From positions 1-33,157 of the forward strand of contig CANRNV010000013.1 in NCBI GenBank assembly GCA_947632125.1: a stretch of 33,157 bases of DNA, written 5' to 3'. Source of the DNA: an uncultured Clostridia bacterium. Its GTDB lineage: Bacteria > Bacillota > Clostridia > Christensenellales > Pumilibacteraceae. Within the stretch, counting starts at the first letter, position 1; each line of letters starts with the position of its first letter. Position numbers and translations under genes: made by a program. Below the pieces are notes generated by a model. That model had not been told where the DNA came from. It saw only the letters and a program-made list of their open reading frames with translations, and made no database searches. Below are positions 20,558 to 29,900 of this stretch, one piece after another.

Positions 20558-21556
20558 TTAATCTTGGTTGTATAGGTGGCACGCACAGAAGTGGTTCGGT
20601 TCGTACTCCTTATATTTAGGCGCAACTTCCTTGCAAATGTCCATGCATTGATTGCATCTTGTATGGAACTTGCAACCCTTGGGCGGGTTGGCAGGAGAAG
20701 GTATATCGCCTTTCAAGACGATTCGGTTCATCTTGACATTGGGATCGGGCACGGGAACCGCCGAGAAAAGCGCCTGTGTGTACGGATGCAGCGGGTTGGC
20801 AAAGATCTTTTCCTTGTCGCCGCTCTCGACCATGCTGCCGAGGTACATAACGCCGATCTCGTCCGAAATATGCTCTACGACCGAAAGGTCATGGGAAATG
20901 AACACGTAGGTGAGTCCCATATCCCTTTGCAAGTCTTTAAGCAAGTTGATGATCTGAGCCTGTATGCTGACATCGAGCGCCGACACGGGCTCGTCGCAAA
21001 TAACAAGCTTCGGTTTGAGGGCGAGCGCTCTGGCAATGCAAATACGTTGACGCTGACCACCCGAGAACTCGTGCGGATAGCGGTCGAAGTAGTGAGTTTG
21101 CAAGCCGCAAGCGTGCATAACGTCCAGCACGTACTCCCTGTAATGAGCCTGATCGACGAGTTTGTGCGCAAGCACTGCCTCGCCTATTATCTCGCCTACG
21201 GGTAGACGCGGCGAAAGGGACGAATACGGGTCCTGGAAGATGATCTGCATTTGCGGACGGATCTTGCGCAGTTGCTCGTGCGAAAGTTCCCTTACGTTGA
21301 TTCCGTCAAAGAACACGTCGCCGGAGGTTATCTCGTGCAGACGCAAAATGCACCTGCCCATGGTAGTCTTGCCGCAGCCGGACTCGCCGACTATTCCTAT
21401 CGTCTTTCCTCTTTGCACGGTAAACGAAACGTCGTCAACGGCTTTGAGGAACCTTGTGGGCTTGCCGAAAAAGTTGGTCGCTATCGGAAAGTATTTTTTG
21501 AGGTGGCGGACGTCGAGAATGATGTCCTTATTTTCTACCGCATTAACTGTTTCCAT
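20558..21556 (-). CDS. oppF: Oligopeptide ABC transporter ATP-binding protein OppF
   Basis: This 332-residue ATPase has Walker A GESGCGKT (57-64), Q-loop IIFQDPYSSLSPR (105-117), ABC signature FSGGQRQR (164-171), Walker B LVICDEP (184-190) and the H-loop in FISHDLSVVEH. The C-terminal oligopeptide-transporter extension has the Cys cluster CKFHTRCNQCMDIC, which in relatives binds an iron-sulfur cluster. It energises peptide uptake together with OppD. Its length is normal for the family, unlike the other Opp proteins here. It is the last gene of the operon, starts one base after the oppD stop and is followed by a terminator. Confidence 0.95.
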   Translation of the reverse strand: METVNAVENKDIILDVRHLKKYFPIATNFFGKPTRFLKAVDDVSFTVQRGKTIGIVGESGCGKTTMGRCILRLHEITSGDVFFDGINVRELSHEQLRKIRPQMQIIFQDPYSSLSPRLPVGEIIGEAVLAHKLVDQAHYREYVLDVMHACGLQTHYFDRYPHEFSGGQRQRICIARALALKPKLVICDEPVSALDVSIQAQIINLLKDLQRDMGLTYVFISHDLSVVEHISDEIGVMYLGSMVESGDKEKIFANPLHPYTQALFSAVPVPDPNVKMNRIVLKGDIPSPANPPKGCKFHTRCNQCMDICKEVAPKYKEYEPNHFCACHLYNQD

Positions 21557-21557
21557 A

Positions 21558-23021
21558 CTAAACCTCCCTCTCGTACAGGTGACACGATACCTTATGCGTA
21601 GGACTTACCTGAATCATTTCGGGATAATCGCCGTTGCACTTTGCGCAACGCTTATCGCACCTATCTCTGAAATAGCAGTAGTTGGGCATATTGATCGGGT
21701 TGGGAACGCTGCCGGGAATGCTATACAGCCTATCCACCTTTTTGTTGACTGCGGGCTTGCTCTTTTGCAGACCCATGGTGTACGGATGGAGCGGGTTGTC
21801 GAAGATTTCCTTTGCCGTGCCCATTTCGATAATTCTGCCGGCGTACATTACGACCACAAAGTCCGCCATTTCGGCAATGACGCCGAGGTCGTGAGTTATA
21901 AGCATTATGGAGCCGTTTATCTGCTTCTTGATTTCACGCAACAGGTCCAAAATCTGAGCCTGAATGGTAACGTCAAGCGCGGTCGTGGGCTCGTCGGCTA
22001 TGATAAGCTTGGGATGACACAATAGCGCCATGGCTATCATAACTCTTTGTCGCATACCGCCGCTGAGTTCGTGCGGGTAGCGAGTGTATACGTTTTCGGG
22101 AATGATGCCGACCATTTTGAGCATTTCGTAGGTCCTTGCCTTAGCCGAAGCCTTGGTTGCGCCCGGAATGTGGAGGAATACGACCTCGTCGAGCTGCTTG
22201 CCAATGGTGAATATCGGGTTAAGGCTGGTCATGGGCTCTTGGAAGATCATCGTGATCTCCCTACCTCTTATCTTACGCATGACCTCGGTGGGCATCTTAG
22301 CCACATTGTAAACTTTTTCTTCGGTTTCGAAAAGCGGAATACCGTCCTCGTCCTTCTTTTGAACTCTTTCGATCACGGGGTTGCCGTCTTTGCCGATCAC
22401 GGGCTTGCCCTTGTGCATTTTGGGCGCGGTCACGTAAATCGGATCGCCGTTTTCGTCATGCATTTCGTTGCCGTACTCGTCGAGTTTGACCTCGTATATG
22501 GGGATATTCTTGCCATTCTCGTCCTGTTTGTATACGGTGGACTTAAAGCGAATTTCGCTGCCTCGAATGACCTGACCCTTGGGAGCCTGAACGAGTTGCA
22601 TAAGGGAGAGCGAAGTGACCGACTTGCCGCAACCGGACTCGCCGACGACGCCGACGGTACTGCCTTGCGGGATATCGAAAGACACGCCGTTGACCGCCTT
22701 TACCACGCCCGCATCCGAGAAGAAGTAGGTGTGAAGGTTGTCGAACTCGACGATGTTGCGATCGTCACGCATCTTGGTAACGTACTCGGATTCGGGGACG
22801 TTCTTTCGTTTCTTTTCCTTTTCATACTCCTTGGTGATGCGCATGTTCTCTTTGGCGATACGACGGCTCTCCTTGTTGGAGATGTAGTGCGAATCTTTTT
22901 GACCGCCCTCGAACGTCCTTTTTACCGCTCTGCCGAGTTCGACAAAGTTTTCCTTGGCAAAGACACGACCGGGAGCATATACCTCGCCTTTTTGCTCGGC
23001 ATTTATCTTTTTATTGTTCAT
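21558..23021 (-). CDS. oppD: Oligopeptide ABC transporter ATP-binding protein OppD, enlarged
   Basis: This 487-residue ATPase is longer than the usual roughly 330 residues. Core motifs are intact: Walker A GESGCGKS (127-134), Q-loop IFQEPMTSLNP (259-269), signature LSGGMRQR (319-326), Walker B LIIADEP (339-345) and H-loop in LITHDLGVIAE. Two additions stand out. One is an N-terminal extension of about 90 residues, charged and probably helical (KESRRIAKENMRITKEYEKE). The other is an insertion of about 85 residues (roughly 156-242) between Walker A and the Q-loop, rich in D-x-N-G turns (YKQDENGKNIPIYE, MHDENGDPIYV, IGKDGNPVIERV). The C-terminal peptide-transporter cysteine motif is present. It overlaps the upstream membrane protein gene by four bases (ATGA). 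Confidence 0.94.
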   Translation of the reverse strand: MNNKKINAEQKGEVYAPGRVFAKENFVELGRAVKRTFEGGQKDSHYISNKESRRIAKENMRITKEYEKEKKRKNVPESEYVTKMRDDRNIVEFDNLHTYFFSDAGVVKAVNGVSFDIPQGSTVGVVGESGCGKSVTSLSLMQLVQAPKGQVIRGSEIRFKSTVYKQDENGKNIPIYEVKLDEYGNEMHDENGDPIYVTAPKMHKGKPVIGKDGNPVIERVQKKDEDGIPLFETEEKVYNVAKMPTEVMRKIRGREITMIFQEPMTSLNPIFTIGKQLDEVVFLHIPGATKASAKARTYEMLKMVGIIPENVYTRYPHELSGGMRQRVMIAMALLCHPKLIIADEPTTALDVTIQAQILDLLREIKKQINGSIMLITHDLGVIAEMADFVVVMYAGRIIEMGTAKEIFDNPLHPYTMGLQKSKPAVNKKVDRLYSIPGSVPNPINMPNYCYFRDRCDKRCAKCNGDYPEMIQVSPTHKVSCHLYEREV

Positions 23022-24295
23022 CTTCTACCTCCGGGAGCATACACATCGCCATAATCCGACCTGACCTCGCGCACTTTGAGCATACGAATGGTCATCGTCG
23101 AAATAAGGACGAACATGAGGATAAGCCAGCACATAAATTTGAGCACGCTGAAATATTGAATAGCGGGAATGAGCGCAAGGACAGCCATAACGGTAAGGAC
23201 GAATCCGACAAAGTCGTTTACGCCCAAGCTCCTGCGTCGAGAAGCGATCAGCACTCCGAGCACGCCCGAAGTAACGGCTATGCATGCAATGACATAGAAT
23301 ATCGACGCAGCCTTTTCGCTGACTCCGCCAAACAAATCGACAGAGAATACCGAATACAGTACAACAAAGGAAACTATGCCTATTACGATCGCAAGCAAGA
23401 TGTTGTACTTCTTGGCAAAGCTCCTGAAATACGGAACAAAGCCTCTTTTTCCGCCTGCGGGTACGCGTTGCACCTCGCTTTCGATCACGCAAGTGTTCTT
23501 CATAATGAGCACGGTGAAGAAAGCGCAGACGGCAACGGCAACAAGCCAAGCGATGAGTTTGATCAAAGTGTAATCGAATGCGATGGGGATTATCAAAAAC
23601 AGCACGCCGATGTCCAATGCACCCATAAAGAAGTCGCATTGACCCATGCGAGCCGAAGCGATACGCCTCGGAATCGACAATATAAAGGAAGCAAGCAAAA
23701 GCAACGCAATAACTATGGTCATCATGCCGAGATCGCCGCTTATGGCTACAAGGTAGATGGCACCGAGCACGATCAACCCGACCAAAATCACGAGCGACAA
23801 GCTATATCGGCGCAAGAACGCACCAATGTAACTCGCAAGCGTGGAGTTGGGAACGAGGTTTTCCTTGACCGAAGCAATCGCCGTATCCACCATCGACATT
23901 CTGAACAGAGTGATCACGGCTATGAGCAATATGCCCACGACCATAAGCACCGTACTTGCCGTGCTGCCGCCCACGAAGAGTACCTCGATAAGCAGCATTA
24001 CCGCAAGGATATTTGCCATCAAAGTAATGAAATCCAAGTCGTTGACGTCCTTACGCGGAAGCTTGGACAGTATGTAATACAGCATAATGACGAAGCACAA
24101 GCAAAGCACGACTATCGTGATTATGCCCGCAGCGCTGCCTGCCCCGCCCATTTTGTCCATCAGTCCGCTGACGTTGGCTAAGTGGATGAGCGCAAACAAG
24201 CACATTGCCGTAAGGAACGGGAGCAAAATGCCGTATTTTGATTTTACCGATGAATAATATTTGCCCAATCGGCTGTTTTTTAAGCTTCTAAACAT
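23018..24295 (-). CDS. Unrecognised membrane protein of three tandem 4-helix units, inside the opp operon
   Basis: This 425-residue protein matches no family I know and has about 12 hydrophobic segments. The sequence falls into three units that align by eye: residues 18-133, 162-266 and 295-405. Each starts with a basic-Tyr motif (KSKYGILL, RRYSLSLV, KKYNILLA). Each also has an acidic-Phe motif before its third helix (DLDF, CDF, NDF at about 86-89, 220-222 and 360-362). The second and third then share a LIP-x(6-8)-K-x(3)-W pattern. Soluble linkers of about 25-30 residues separate the units. The gene sits between oppC and oppD: 14 bases after the oppC stop and overlapping oppD by four bases, so it is made with the transporter. 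An accessory or regulatory subunit is inference. The C-terminal VYAPGG recalls VYAPGR near the OppD N-terminus. Confidence 0.85.
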   Translation of the reverse strand: MFRSLKNSRLGKYYSSVKSKYGILLPFLTAMCLFALIHLANVSGLMDKMGGAGSAAGIITIVVLCLCFVIMLYYILSKLPRKDVNDLDFITLMANILAVMLLIEVLFVGGSTASTVLMVVGILLIAVITLFRMSMVDTAIASVKENLVPNSTLASYIGAFLRRYSLSLVILVGLIVLGAIYLVAISGDLGMMTIVIALLLLASFILSIPRRIASARMGQCDFFMGALDIGVLFLIIPIAFDYTLIKLIAWLVAVAVCAFFTVLIMKNTCVIESEVQRVPAGGKRGFVPYFRSFAKKYNILLAIVIGIVSFVVLYSVFSVDLFGGVSEKAASIFYVIACIAVTSGVLGVLIASRRRSLGVNDFVGFVLTVMAVLALIPAIQYFSVLKFMCWLILMFVLISTMTIRMLKVREVRSDYGDVYAPGGRR

Positions 24296-24309
24296 ATACT
24301 ATCCACCTC

Positions 24310-25620
24310 CTACTTGCTCGCTTTCGGGTCGAACGCGTCACGCAGACCGTCGCCGATGAAGTTGAACGCAAGCACCGCACACACTATCAACAAACCTGCG
24401 GGGATCCAAAGGTTGGGATAGTACTGCAAAATTTCGGGTTTACGAGCGGCGCTTATCATCGTACCCCAAGCCGCGTACGGAATAGGAATACCTATACCCA
24501 AGTAGCTTAGCGTCGATTCGGTAAGGATTATACTGCCGAGTCCGAGCGTCATTTGCACTATAAGTTGCGGCAAAATGTTGGGTAGCAAGTGCCGGAATAT
24601 CTTTCGGGAAACTTTAAGTCCGAGCGCCTCCGCCGCCACCATGTATTCTTGCTCACGTAAAAACAGTATCTGACCTCTGACGACTCTCGCGACACCGGAC
24701 CAGCCGAGCAAGGTCATTATTATCATCAAATAGTATATTCGGAACTGTTGGTCGACTTCCATACCGTCGAGGACGGCGCTCAGAATAAGCAATATCGGGA
24801 AAGTCGGTATGCAACCGAAGATATCGACTATTCTCATTATAAGCTGATCGACCCACTTGCCGAAGTAGCCCGCAAGTCCGCCGAATATAATGCCGAGGAA
24901 CGTTTCGAGGAACACTACGACAAAGCCGAGGGTCAGCGAAATACGTCCGCCGTACATAAGACGCACGAATACGTCCATGCCTTGCTCGTCGGTACCGAGC
25001 CAGTGTTCCCAACTCGGAGCGCCAAGCTGATTGAACGGCTTGTGGTCCCAAGAGTACTCGGTAGTGGTATACCTACGTTGCTCGCCGTCTTCGGTAGCCA
25101 TATAGATATATTTGTTGGCGCCGTCACCTACGATAAAATAGAACTCGCCGCTTCCGTCGACCTTTTCGGCTTTACCCACGTAAGCGTACTTACGTGCGCC
25201 GTACACTTCGTCGTCCTTCTTATAAAGGGGGAACGTAACGATGTAGTCGCCGACGGTATCCACCGTTTGTACCGTTGCCGGAACGTCGGGAGCTTTACCC
25301 GAACGGAAAAGTTCGCTCGCGTCTATTCTTTCGACATAGAGAATGTTCTCAAAGGACTGCCTTACTTTTTCGGGCTGCTTTTTGTCTATCTCGATTTCGC
25401 CCCAAGGTGAAAACAAGGGTCCGAGGAAAGAGAATAAGAACATTACAATAAGCGCTACAAGTCCGATGACCGAAAGGCGGGACCTAAAAAATCTTTTTGC
25501 AACGAGTCGCCCGGGCGAAACAATTCTTACGCTGTCGGCAAGAGATTCTTCCTCTTCCTCGGGAGCGGCAAGCTGCTTGTTGTCATCTTCGGGCACGGGA
25601 GCAATTTTTTGATCTTCCAT
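24310..25620 (-). CDS. oppC: Oligopeptide ABC transporter permease OppC, enlarged
   Basis: This 436-residue permease, usually about 300 residues, has a charged cytoplasmic N-terminus (1-45) and a first helix at about 50-70. The family motif HWLGTDEQGMDVFVRLMYGGR (207-227, broken here only by description) leads into the BPD_transp_1 domain, whose EAA loop is EALGLKVSRKIFRHLLPNI. Between the first helix and the HWLGTD motif lies an extra segment of about 100 residues (roughly 78-195) on the outside, with strand-like stretches (YIVTFPLYKK, GARKYAYVGKAEKV, YIYMATEDGEQRR). I start at 25620 because GGAGGTGGAG precedes this ATG; a longer frame is not supported. It follows oppB by 13 bases. Confidence 0.94.
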   Translation of the reverse strand: MEDQKIAPVPEDDNKQLAAPEEEEESLADSVRIVSPGRLVAKRFFRSRLSVIGLVALIVMFLFSFLGPLFSPWGEIEIDKKQPEKVRQSFENILYVERIDASELFRSGKAPDVPATVQTVDTVGDYIVTFPLYKKDDEVYGARKYAYVGKAEKVDGSGEFYFIVGDGANKYIYMATEDGEQRRYTTTEYSWDHKPFNQLGAPSWEHWLGTDEQGMDVFVRLMYGGRISLTLGFVVVFLETFLGIIFGGLAGYFGKWVDQLIMRIVDIFGCIPTFPILLILSAVLDGMEVDQQFRIYYLMIIMTLLGWSGVARVVRGQILFLREQEYMVAAEALGLKVSRKIFRHLLPNILPQLIVQMTLGLGSIILTESTLSYLGIGIPIPYAAWGTMISAARKPEILQYYPNLWIPAGLLIVCAVLAFNFIGDGLRDAFDPKASK

Positions 25621-25633
25621 ATTCTCCACCTCC

Positions 25634-26854
25634 TTACTTCGTAATCTTGACGCGCGGGTCGACGACCGCATACATCAAGTCGGACAATAGTGTGCCAAGC
25701 ACCGACAATACCGCAAGGAACAGGTTGTATGCCATGACGAACGGAACGTCGCCGATAATAAGCGCTTGATATGCGCTGTTACCTATGCCGGGAAGTGCGA
25801 ACACCTGCTCGGTTATCATCGCGCCACCGAAGAGCGACGGGATAATTCCGGCAAGCATGGTAACGACGGGAATCAGGGTGTTACGGAATGCATGGCGATA
25901 GATGACCGTCTTTTCCGAGCAGCCTTTTGCCCGAGCCGTACGAATGTAGTCGGCGCTTAAAACTTCGAGCATATTGGTACGGGTGTAACGCATAAGACCG
26001 CCTATCGACAATATTACAAGCGTCACGATCGGCAATACCAAGTGGTGAACGGTATCGAGGAAGTGCGTGATCCAAGTCGGATTGATAAGACTGGAATCGT
26101 TTAAGCCCTGATACGGGAACCATCCGAGTTTCAGCGAGAACAAGCCCAATACGAGTGCGCCGAAGAAGAAAGTGGGAAGTGAAATACCCATCATGGCAAG
26201 CACGGTAACCGTGTAGTCCATAGCGCCGTATTGATGCGTAGCCGCCTGAACGCCGAGCGGGATAGCTATAATAAATTGAAGTACCAAGGCGACAAGCGAG
26301 ATCGCAAATGATATCCACATCTGTCTGCCTATGATCGTTCCTACGTCGTCACCGAACTTAAACGACTGTCCGAAATCTCCGTGCAACGCATTGATAAGCC
26401 AAGTGCCGTAGCCCTCGAAAAAGCTTCGTATCTTGCAAATAGCTTCTTGCCCGCCCGAAAGTTCTCGTTGAACCCAATCGTTTTCGCTGAGTGACTTGTT
26501 ATCTTTATACTTTTCGCTTAGGGCAACACCCGAAGCGTCGATCAAAATACCTTCGTCAAGGGTGCTTTTATCATTATTGGTATCGACAATGTTGCCCTCT
26601 TCGTCGTATTTTAACCCGGTCCTTCCTATCCAACCATAGCCAACCGCATAGTCACGATATTTGACTTGCAAGCCATAGCCTTCCTTAATTCTTTCGATGT
26701 CTTCCTTTTGAACCGTACCCTGTGACAATTGGGACTGGAACTTTTGGTCGACATAGTCCATAGGCATAAGACGGATAAGTACATAGATTATTACAGACAC
26801 GCCTACTACTATAAGTAAAGAAAGCAGTAATCTTTTAATTATATATTTTACCAT
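25634..26854 (-). CDS. oppB: Oligopeptide ABC transporter permease OppB, enlarged
   Basis: This 406-residue permease, usually about 310 residues, has its first helix at about 7-29 and the BPD_transp_1 domain from about 175. The EAA loop is ARAKGCSEKTVIYRHAFRN, and the family segment LHGDFGQSF is at 157-165. The outer loop that normally joins the first helix to this segment is interrupted by about 80 extra residues (roughly 70-148), hydrophilic and turn-rich (KYDEEGNIVDTNNDKS, SEKYKDNKSLSENDW). With OppC it forms the membrane channel for peptides. The gene has a TGGAG ribosome site and is separated from oppA by a 58-base gap that contains a perfect hairpin. Confidence 0.94.
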   Translation of the reverse strand: MVKYIIKRLLLSLLIVVGVSVIIYVLIRLMPMDYVDQKFQSQLSQGTVQKEDIERIKEGYGLQVKYRDYAVGYGWIGRTGLKYDEEGNIVDTNNDKSTLDEGILIDASGVALSEKYKDNKSLSENDWVQRELSGGQEAICKIRSFFEGYGTWLINALHGDFGQSFKFGDDVGTIIGRQMWISFAISLVALVLQFIIAIPLGVQAATHQYGAMDYTVTVLAMMGISLPTFFFGALVLGLFSLKLGWFPYQGLNDSSLINPTWITHFLDTVHHLVLPIVTLVILSIGGLMRYTRTNMLEVLSADYIRTARAKGCSEKTVIYRHAFRNTLIPVVTMLAGIIPSLFGGAMITEQVFALPGIGNSAYQALIIGDVPFVMAYNLFLAVLSVLGTLLSDLMYAVVDPRVKITK

Positions 26855-26873
26855 ATTTCTCCATCCTGTGCCA

Positions 26874-26899
26874 TTGTGAGGGAGTGACCTCCCTCACAA
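26874..26899 (-). promoter_or_regulatory. oppA-oppB intergenic stem-loop
   Basis: TTGTGAGGGA and TCCCTCACAA form a perfect 10-bp stem with a six-base loop, in the gap between the oppA stop and oppB start. No T run follows on the minus strand, so it is unlikely to be a full terminator. Hairpins at this place in binding-protein operons commonly stabilise the binding-protein message and keep it more abundant than the permease message. Confidence 0.65.
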
Positions 26900-26912
26900 A
26901 AAACACATTTTT

Positions 26913-29900
26913 TTATTTCAATTCCAATTTCCACATTTGTGCCAAAGGACCATAGAACGGAGTAGCGTCGACGTTGATAGTCATTTCGTCTATTCTGTCG
27001 TTACGGAATACGTAGTTGTTGGTTCTTTGATAAGTCGGATATTCGACTGCAAGGTCCATGATCAAGTTGAGTGCGTCGAGGTAAGTTTCGGCTCTCGTCT
27101 TTTGATTGAGGGTGGTTCTTGCGTCGTCGATAAGGTCGCTGAGTTCCTCGATAATTTCGTATTGTTCGCTATAATCGGCACTGCCCTTATTGGCAAGGAT
27201 AGTCGGATAGCCCCAGTTGTTGACGGAGGTAGCCTTGCTGTCCATATGATAGATCTGATACATATCGGGGTCGCTACCGCTCGACCAAGCGGCTGCCCAT
27301 ACGGTAAGGGTACCTGCGGCAAGCTTGCTGAGCGCCTGTGCGTCCGTTCTTACGGTGATCTTAAAGCCGCAATCGTTAAGGATGTTGGCTGCGTTTTGCA
27401 TGGTCGAATATGCCGGGTGGTCGTCGGTAGAACCTGCGATCGTAAAGGTATATTCAAGCTTATGCGTGGTGCCGTCTGCCATCTTCCTTTCGTAAGGCGT
27501 CTTGTTGATGTTGTACTTTTGTCCGCCAACCTCGATATTTGCGATCATCGTTCTGATGTTGGCTTTAAGGGTTGCGGTATCTTGAATGTACTTGTAAACA
27601 TCTTCCGTATACTTAGTGCCATTCGAAACTACCTTACTTCTTGCCGGGTTAGCCGTATTTGCGGGAGAAGCCCACGAGCAAGTGGAGATGGGACGAGTTA
27701 TGATGCTTGCGCTGCCTGCGTAGTATGCGCTTACAAGCGAAGTATCCATTGCCATCATTATTGCACGTCTTACTTCGAGGTCGGGTACATATGCGGCGTT
27801 GATACCGATGTAACCGTAACCGTTGTTTTGAACGTTTATAGCGGTAAGATTTTTATTGCTTTGAATTTTTGCCGTATTTGCCGTGTTGGCTGCGGGATCG
27901 CCGTAGTCGATTTCACCGTTTATTATGGAGTCCAAAACCTTATCGGAGGTGATGATCTGATAACGAAGAAGCTTTATCTTGCAGTTGTATATCTTATTTA
28001 ATTCATAATCCCTTGCCGTGATATGATCATCGCCATGGATCTCACCCGAAGTCGTAAAGAAGAACGGGTTGCGGATAAGGTGGATTATGCTGCTGTTAAG
28101 GACGAACGCACTAAATTTGGGACGAGCCTTAACAAGTTCAAGTTGCGATTTATATTTAAGTATCGGTTGGCCGTCGTCGCCAAGCTTGGGCTTATCCCTG
28201 CCTAACTCATCCACGCCGTCGCCCTCGAACAAATAATACGGGTTCATTATATCCTTATCGGCTACCTGGTACATACCTGCACCTACTGGTATAGCCAAGA
28301 TATCGGGATTCTTTACGATCTTGTCAAAATATTCTCTGCTCTTGAATTTAAGACCTGCGCAGATAGGCTTATCGCTATCGTAAATTCCCTCGACTTCGAT
28401 TTCCTCTCCCTTATTGTTGTATACGGGATAGTTGAAGTCGTCGTAGTCGCTCTTTGCAAACGATTCTATCTGTTCTTGGGTAAGCGCGTCCTTGGTGTAA
28501 AGGCCTACATTGGAATAGTAGTGCATGGGAGCCACGGTAACGCCGAAGTTGGAGAGCGCCTTGGGGTCTACTCTGTCGACCTTTATTTGAAGCACATAGC
28601 TCGTTTCATCGATTTGATGCGTGCCGTTCTTGCCGACGAATGTGTCGTTCTCATTGAGCTGAATGATCTTGATACCGTCGATATGGTCTACCGCCATCTC
28701 GCCGCTGCCCGAGCCGGAAGCGGAAAGCGCTTCGCCCATGAACTGGTCTTGAAGATTACCTGCCGTAATGGAGCCGGAAAGTATCGAATAGAAGTTTTGA
28801 AGCAAGGTGCTGCTGTTCCAAAGCAAATCATCGTAGCCCTCGGTTCCCTTCAATATGCTGCCGTCGGCATGACCTTGCTCATCGACCTTGATATCGCATA
28901 CGGGAGCTTTGGCGCCCGGAATTTCTTCAACGCCCGTGCCAGCCGCATTCTTTTGATATTTAATAATATTGTTGCCCTCGCTATCGGTTTGATAATCGCC
29001 GATACCTGCATAGTTTTCAAACAAGATGATGGGAAGACTGTCATCGTGGAACCACTTCCAATAATCGCCGTAGTCGATCATCTTGTCGCCCGCTTTATGA
29101 GGATTGCCGTTTTTATCGAAGTGCGAAGATGCCTCGTCATCACTTTTGTAAGTTTTGATCTCGGTATAGTTTTGCTTTTTGCCGCCCTCTTCGTATTCAA
29201 CAACTGTTTCATCGACGGTAATAAAGCCGTAGTTGTAAAGGAAGATCTCCCATACTTCGGTAAACTCTTTGGATGCCTTAGCCACGTGTTCGTTGGTCTT
29301 AGCCTTATCGTTTTCCTCTTTATAGCTTACAAGTTCGGACTGAGCGGCTTTCCAACCGGACATGATCTCATCATAGAACATGTTTCGCGCGGTTTCGACG
29401 TCTTTCAATACGCTCGCCTTAGCGTCTGCGGAACTCAAGTGACTCGATCTGTATATTTCTCTGAAGTTGGCGTCGTCATCGGGATAATAAGCGTATCTGA
29501 GGTTCTTTAACCTTGTCATCGCCGCTTGTCGGATATTTTCGTTCATGTTCGCCTCTTCGTTGCCGCCGTTGGTTGCGGTAACGTCCTGAGTACGATACTT
29601 AGCCAATCCTTCGATAGCGGTAGAGTATACGGTTGCGGAACCGTAGTAAGCGGGGTCGAGCAATGCGTAAAGGTTGAAAACAACGTCCTTTATGGTAAGG
29701 GGCTCGCCGTCGCTGAAACGAATGCCGTTTTTAAGCAAAAATTGATATGTAGTATAATATGTGTTGGCGGGAATGGTCGACGGATCGACGGTGATCTCGG
29801 GTGCACGATTGCTTTCGACGGGATCGTCCGCATTATATTTCTTACCGTTGTAAGTAATGATCTGATTGTAGTCCAATGCCGCCGAGGGCTCGTCTGCGCC

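Noticed and set aside
19375-20619. Long plus-strand frames through the degenerate array (222 and 174 codons)
   Set aside because: They are phenylalanine-rich, family-less and present in several phases at once because the strand is T-rich and stop-poor; no ribosome site supports them.
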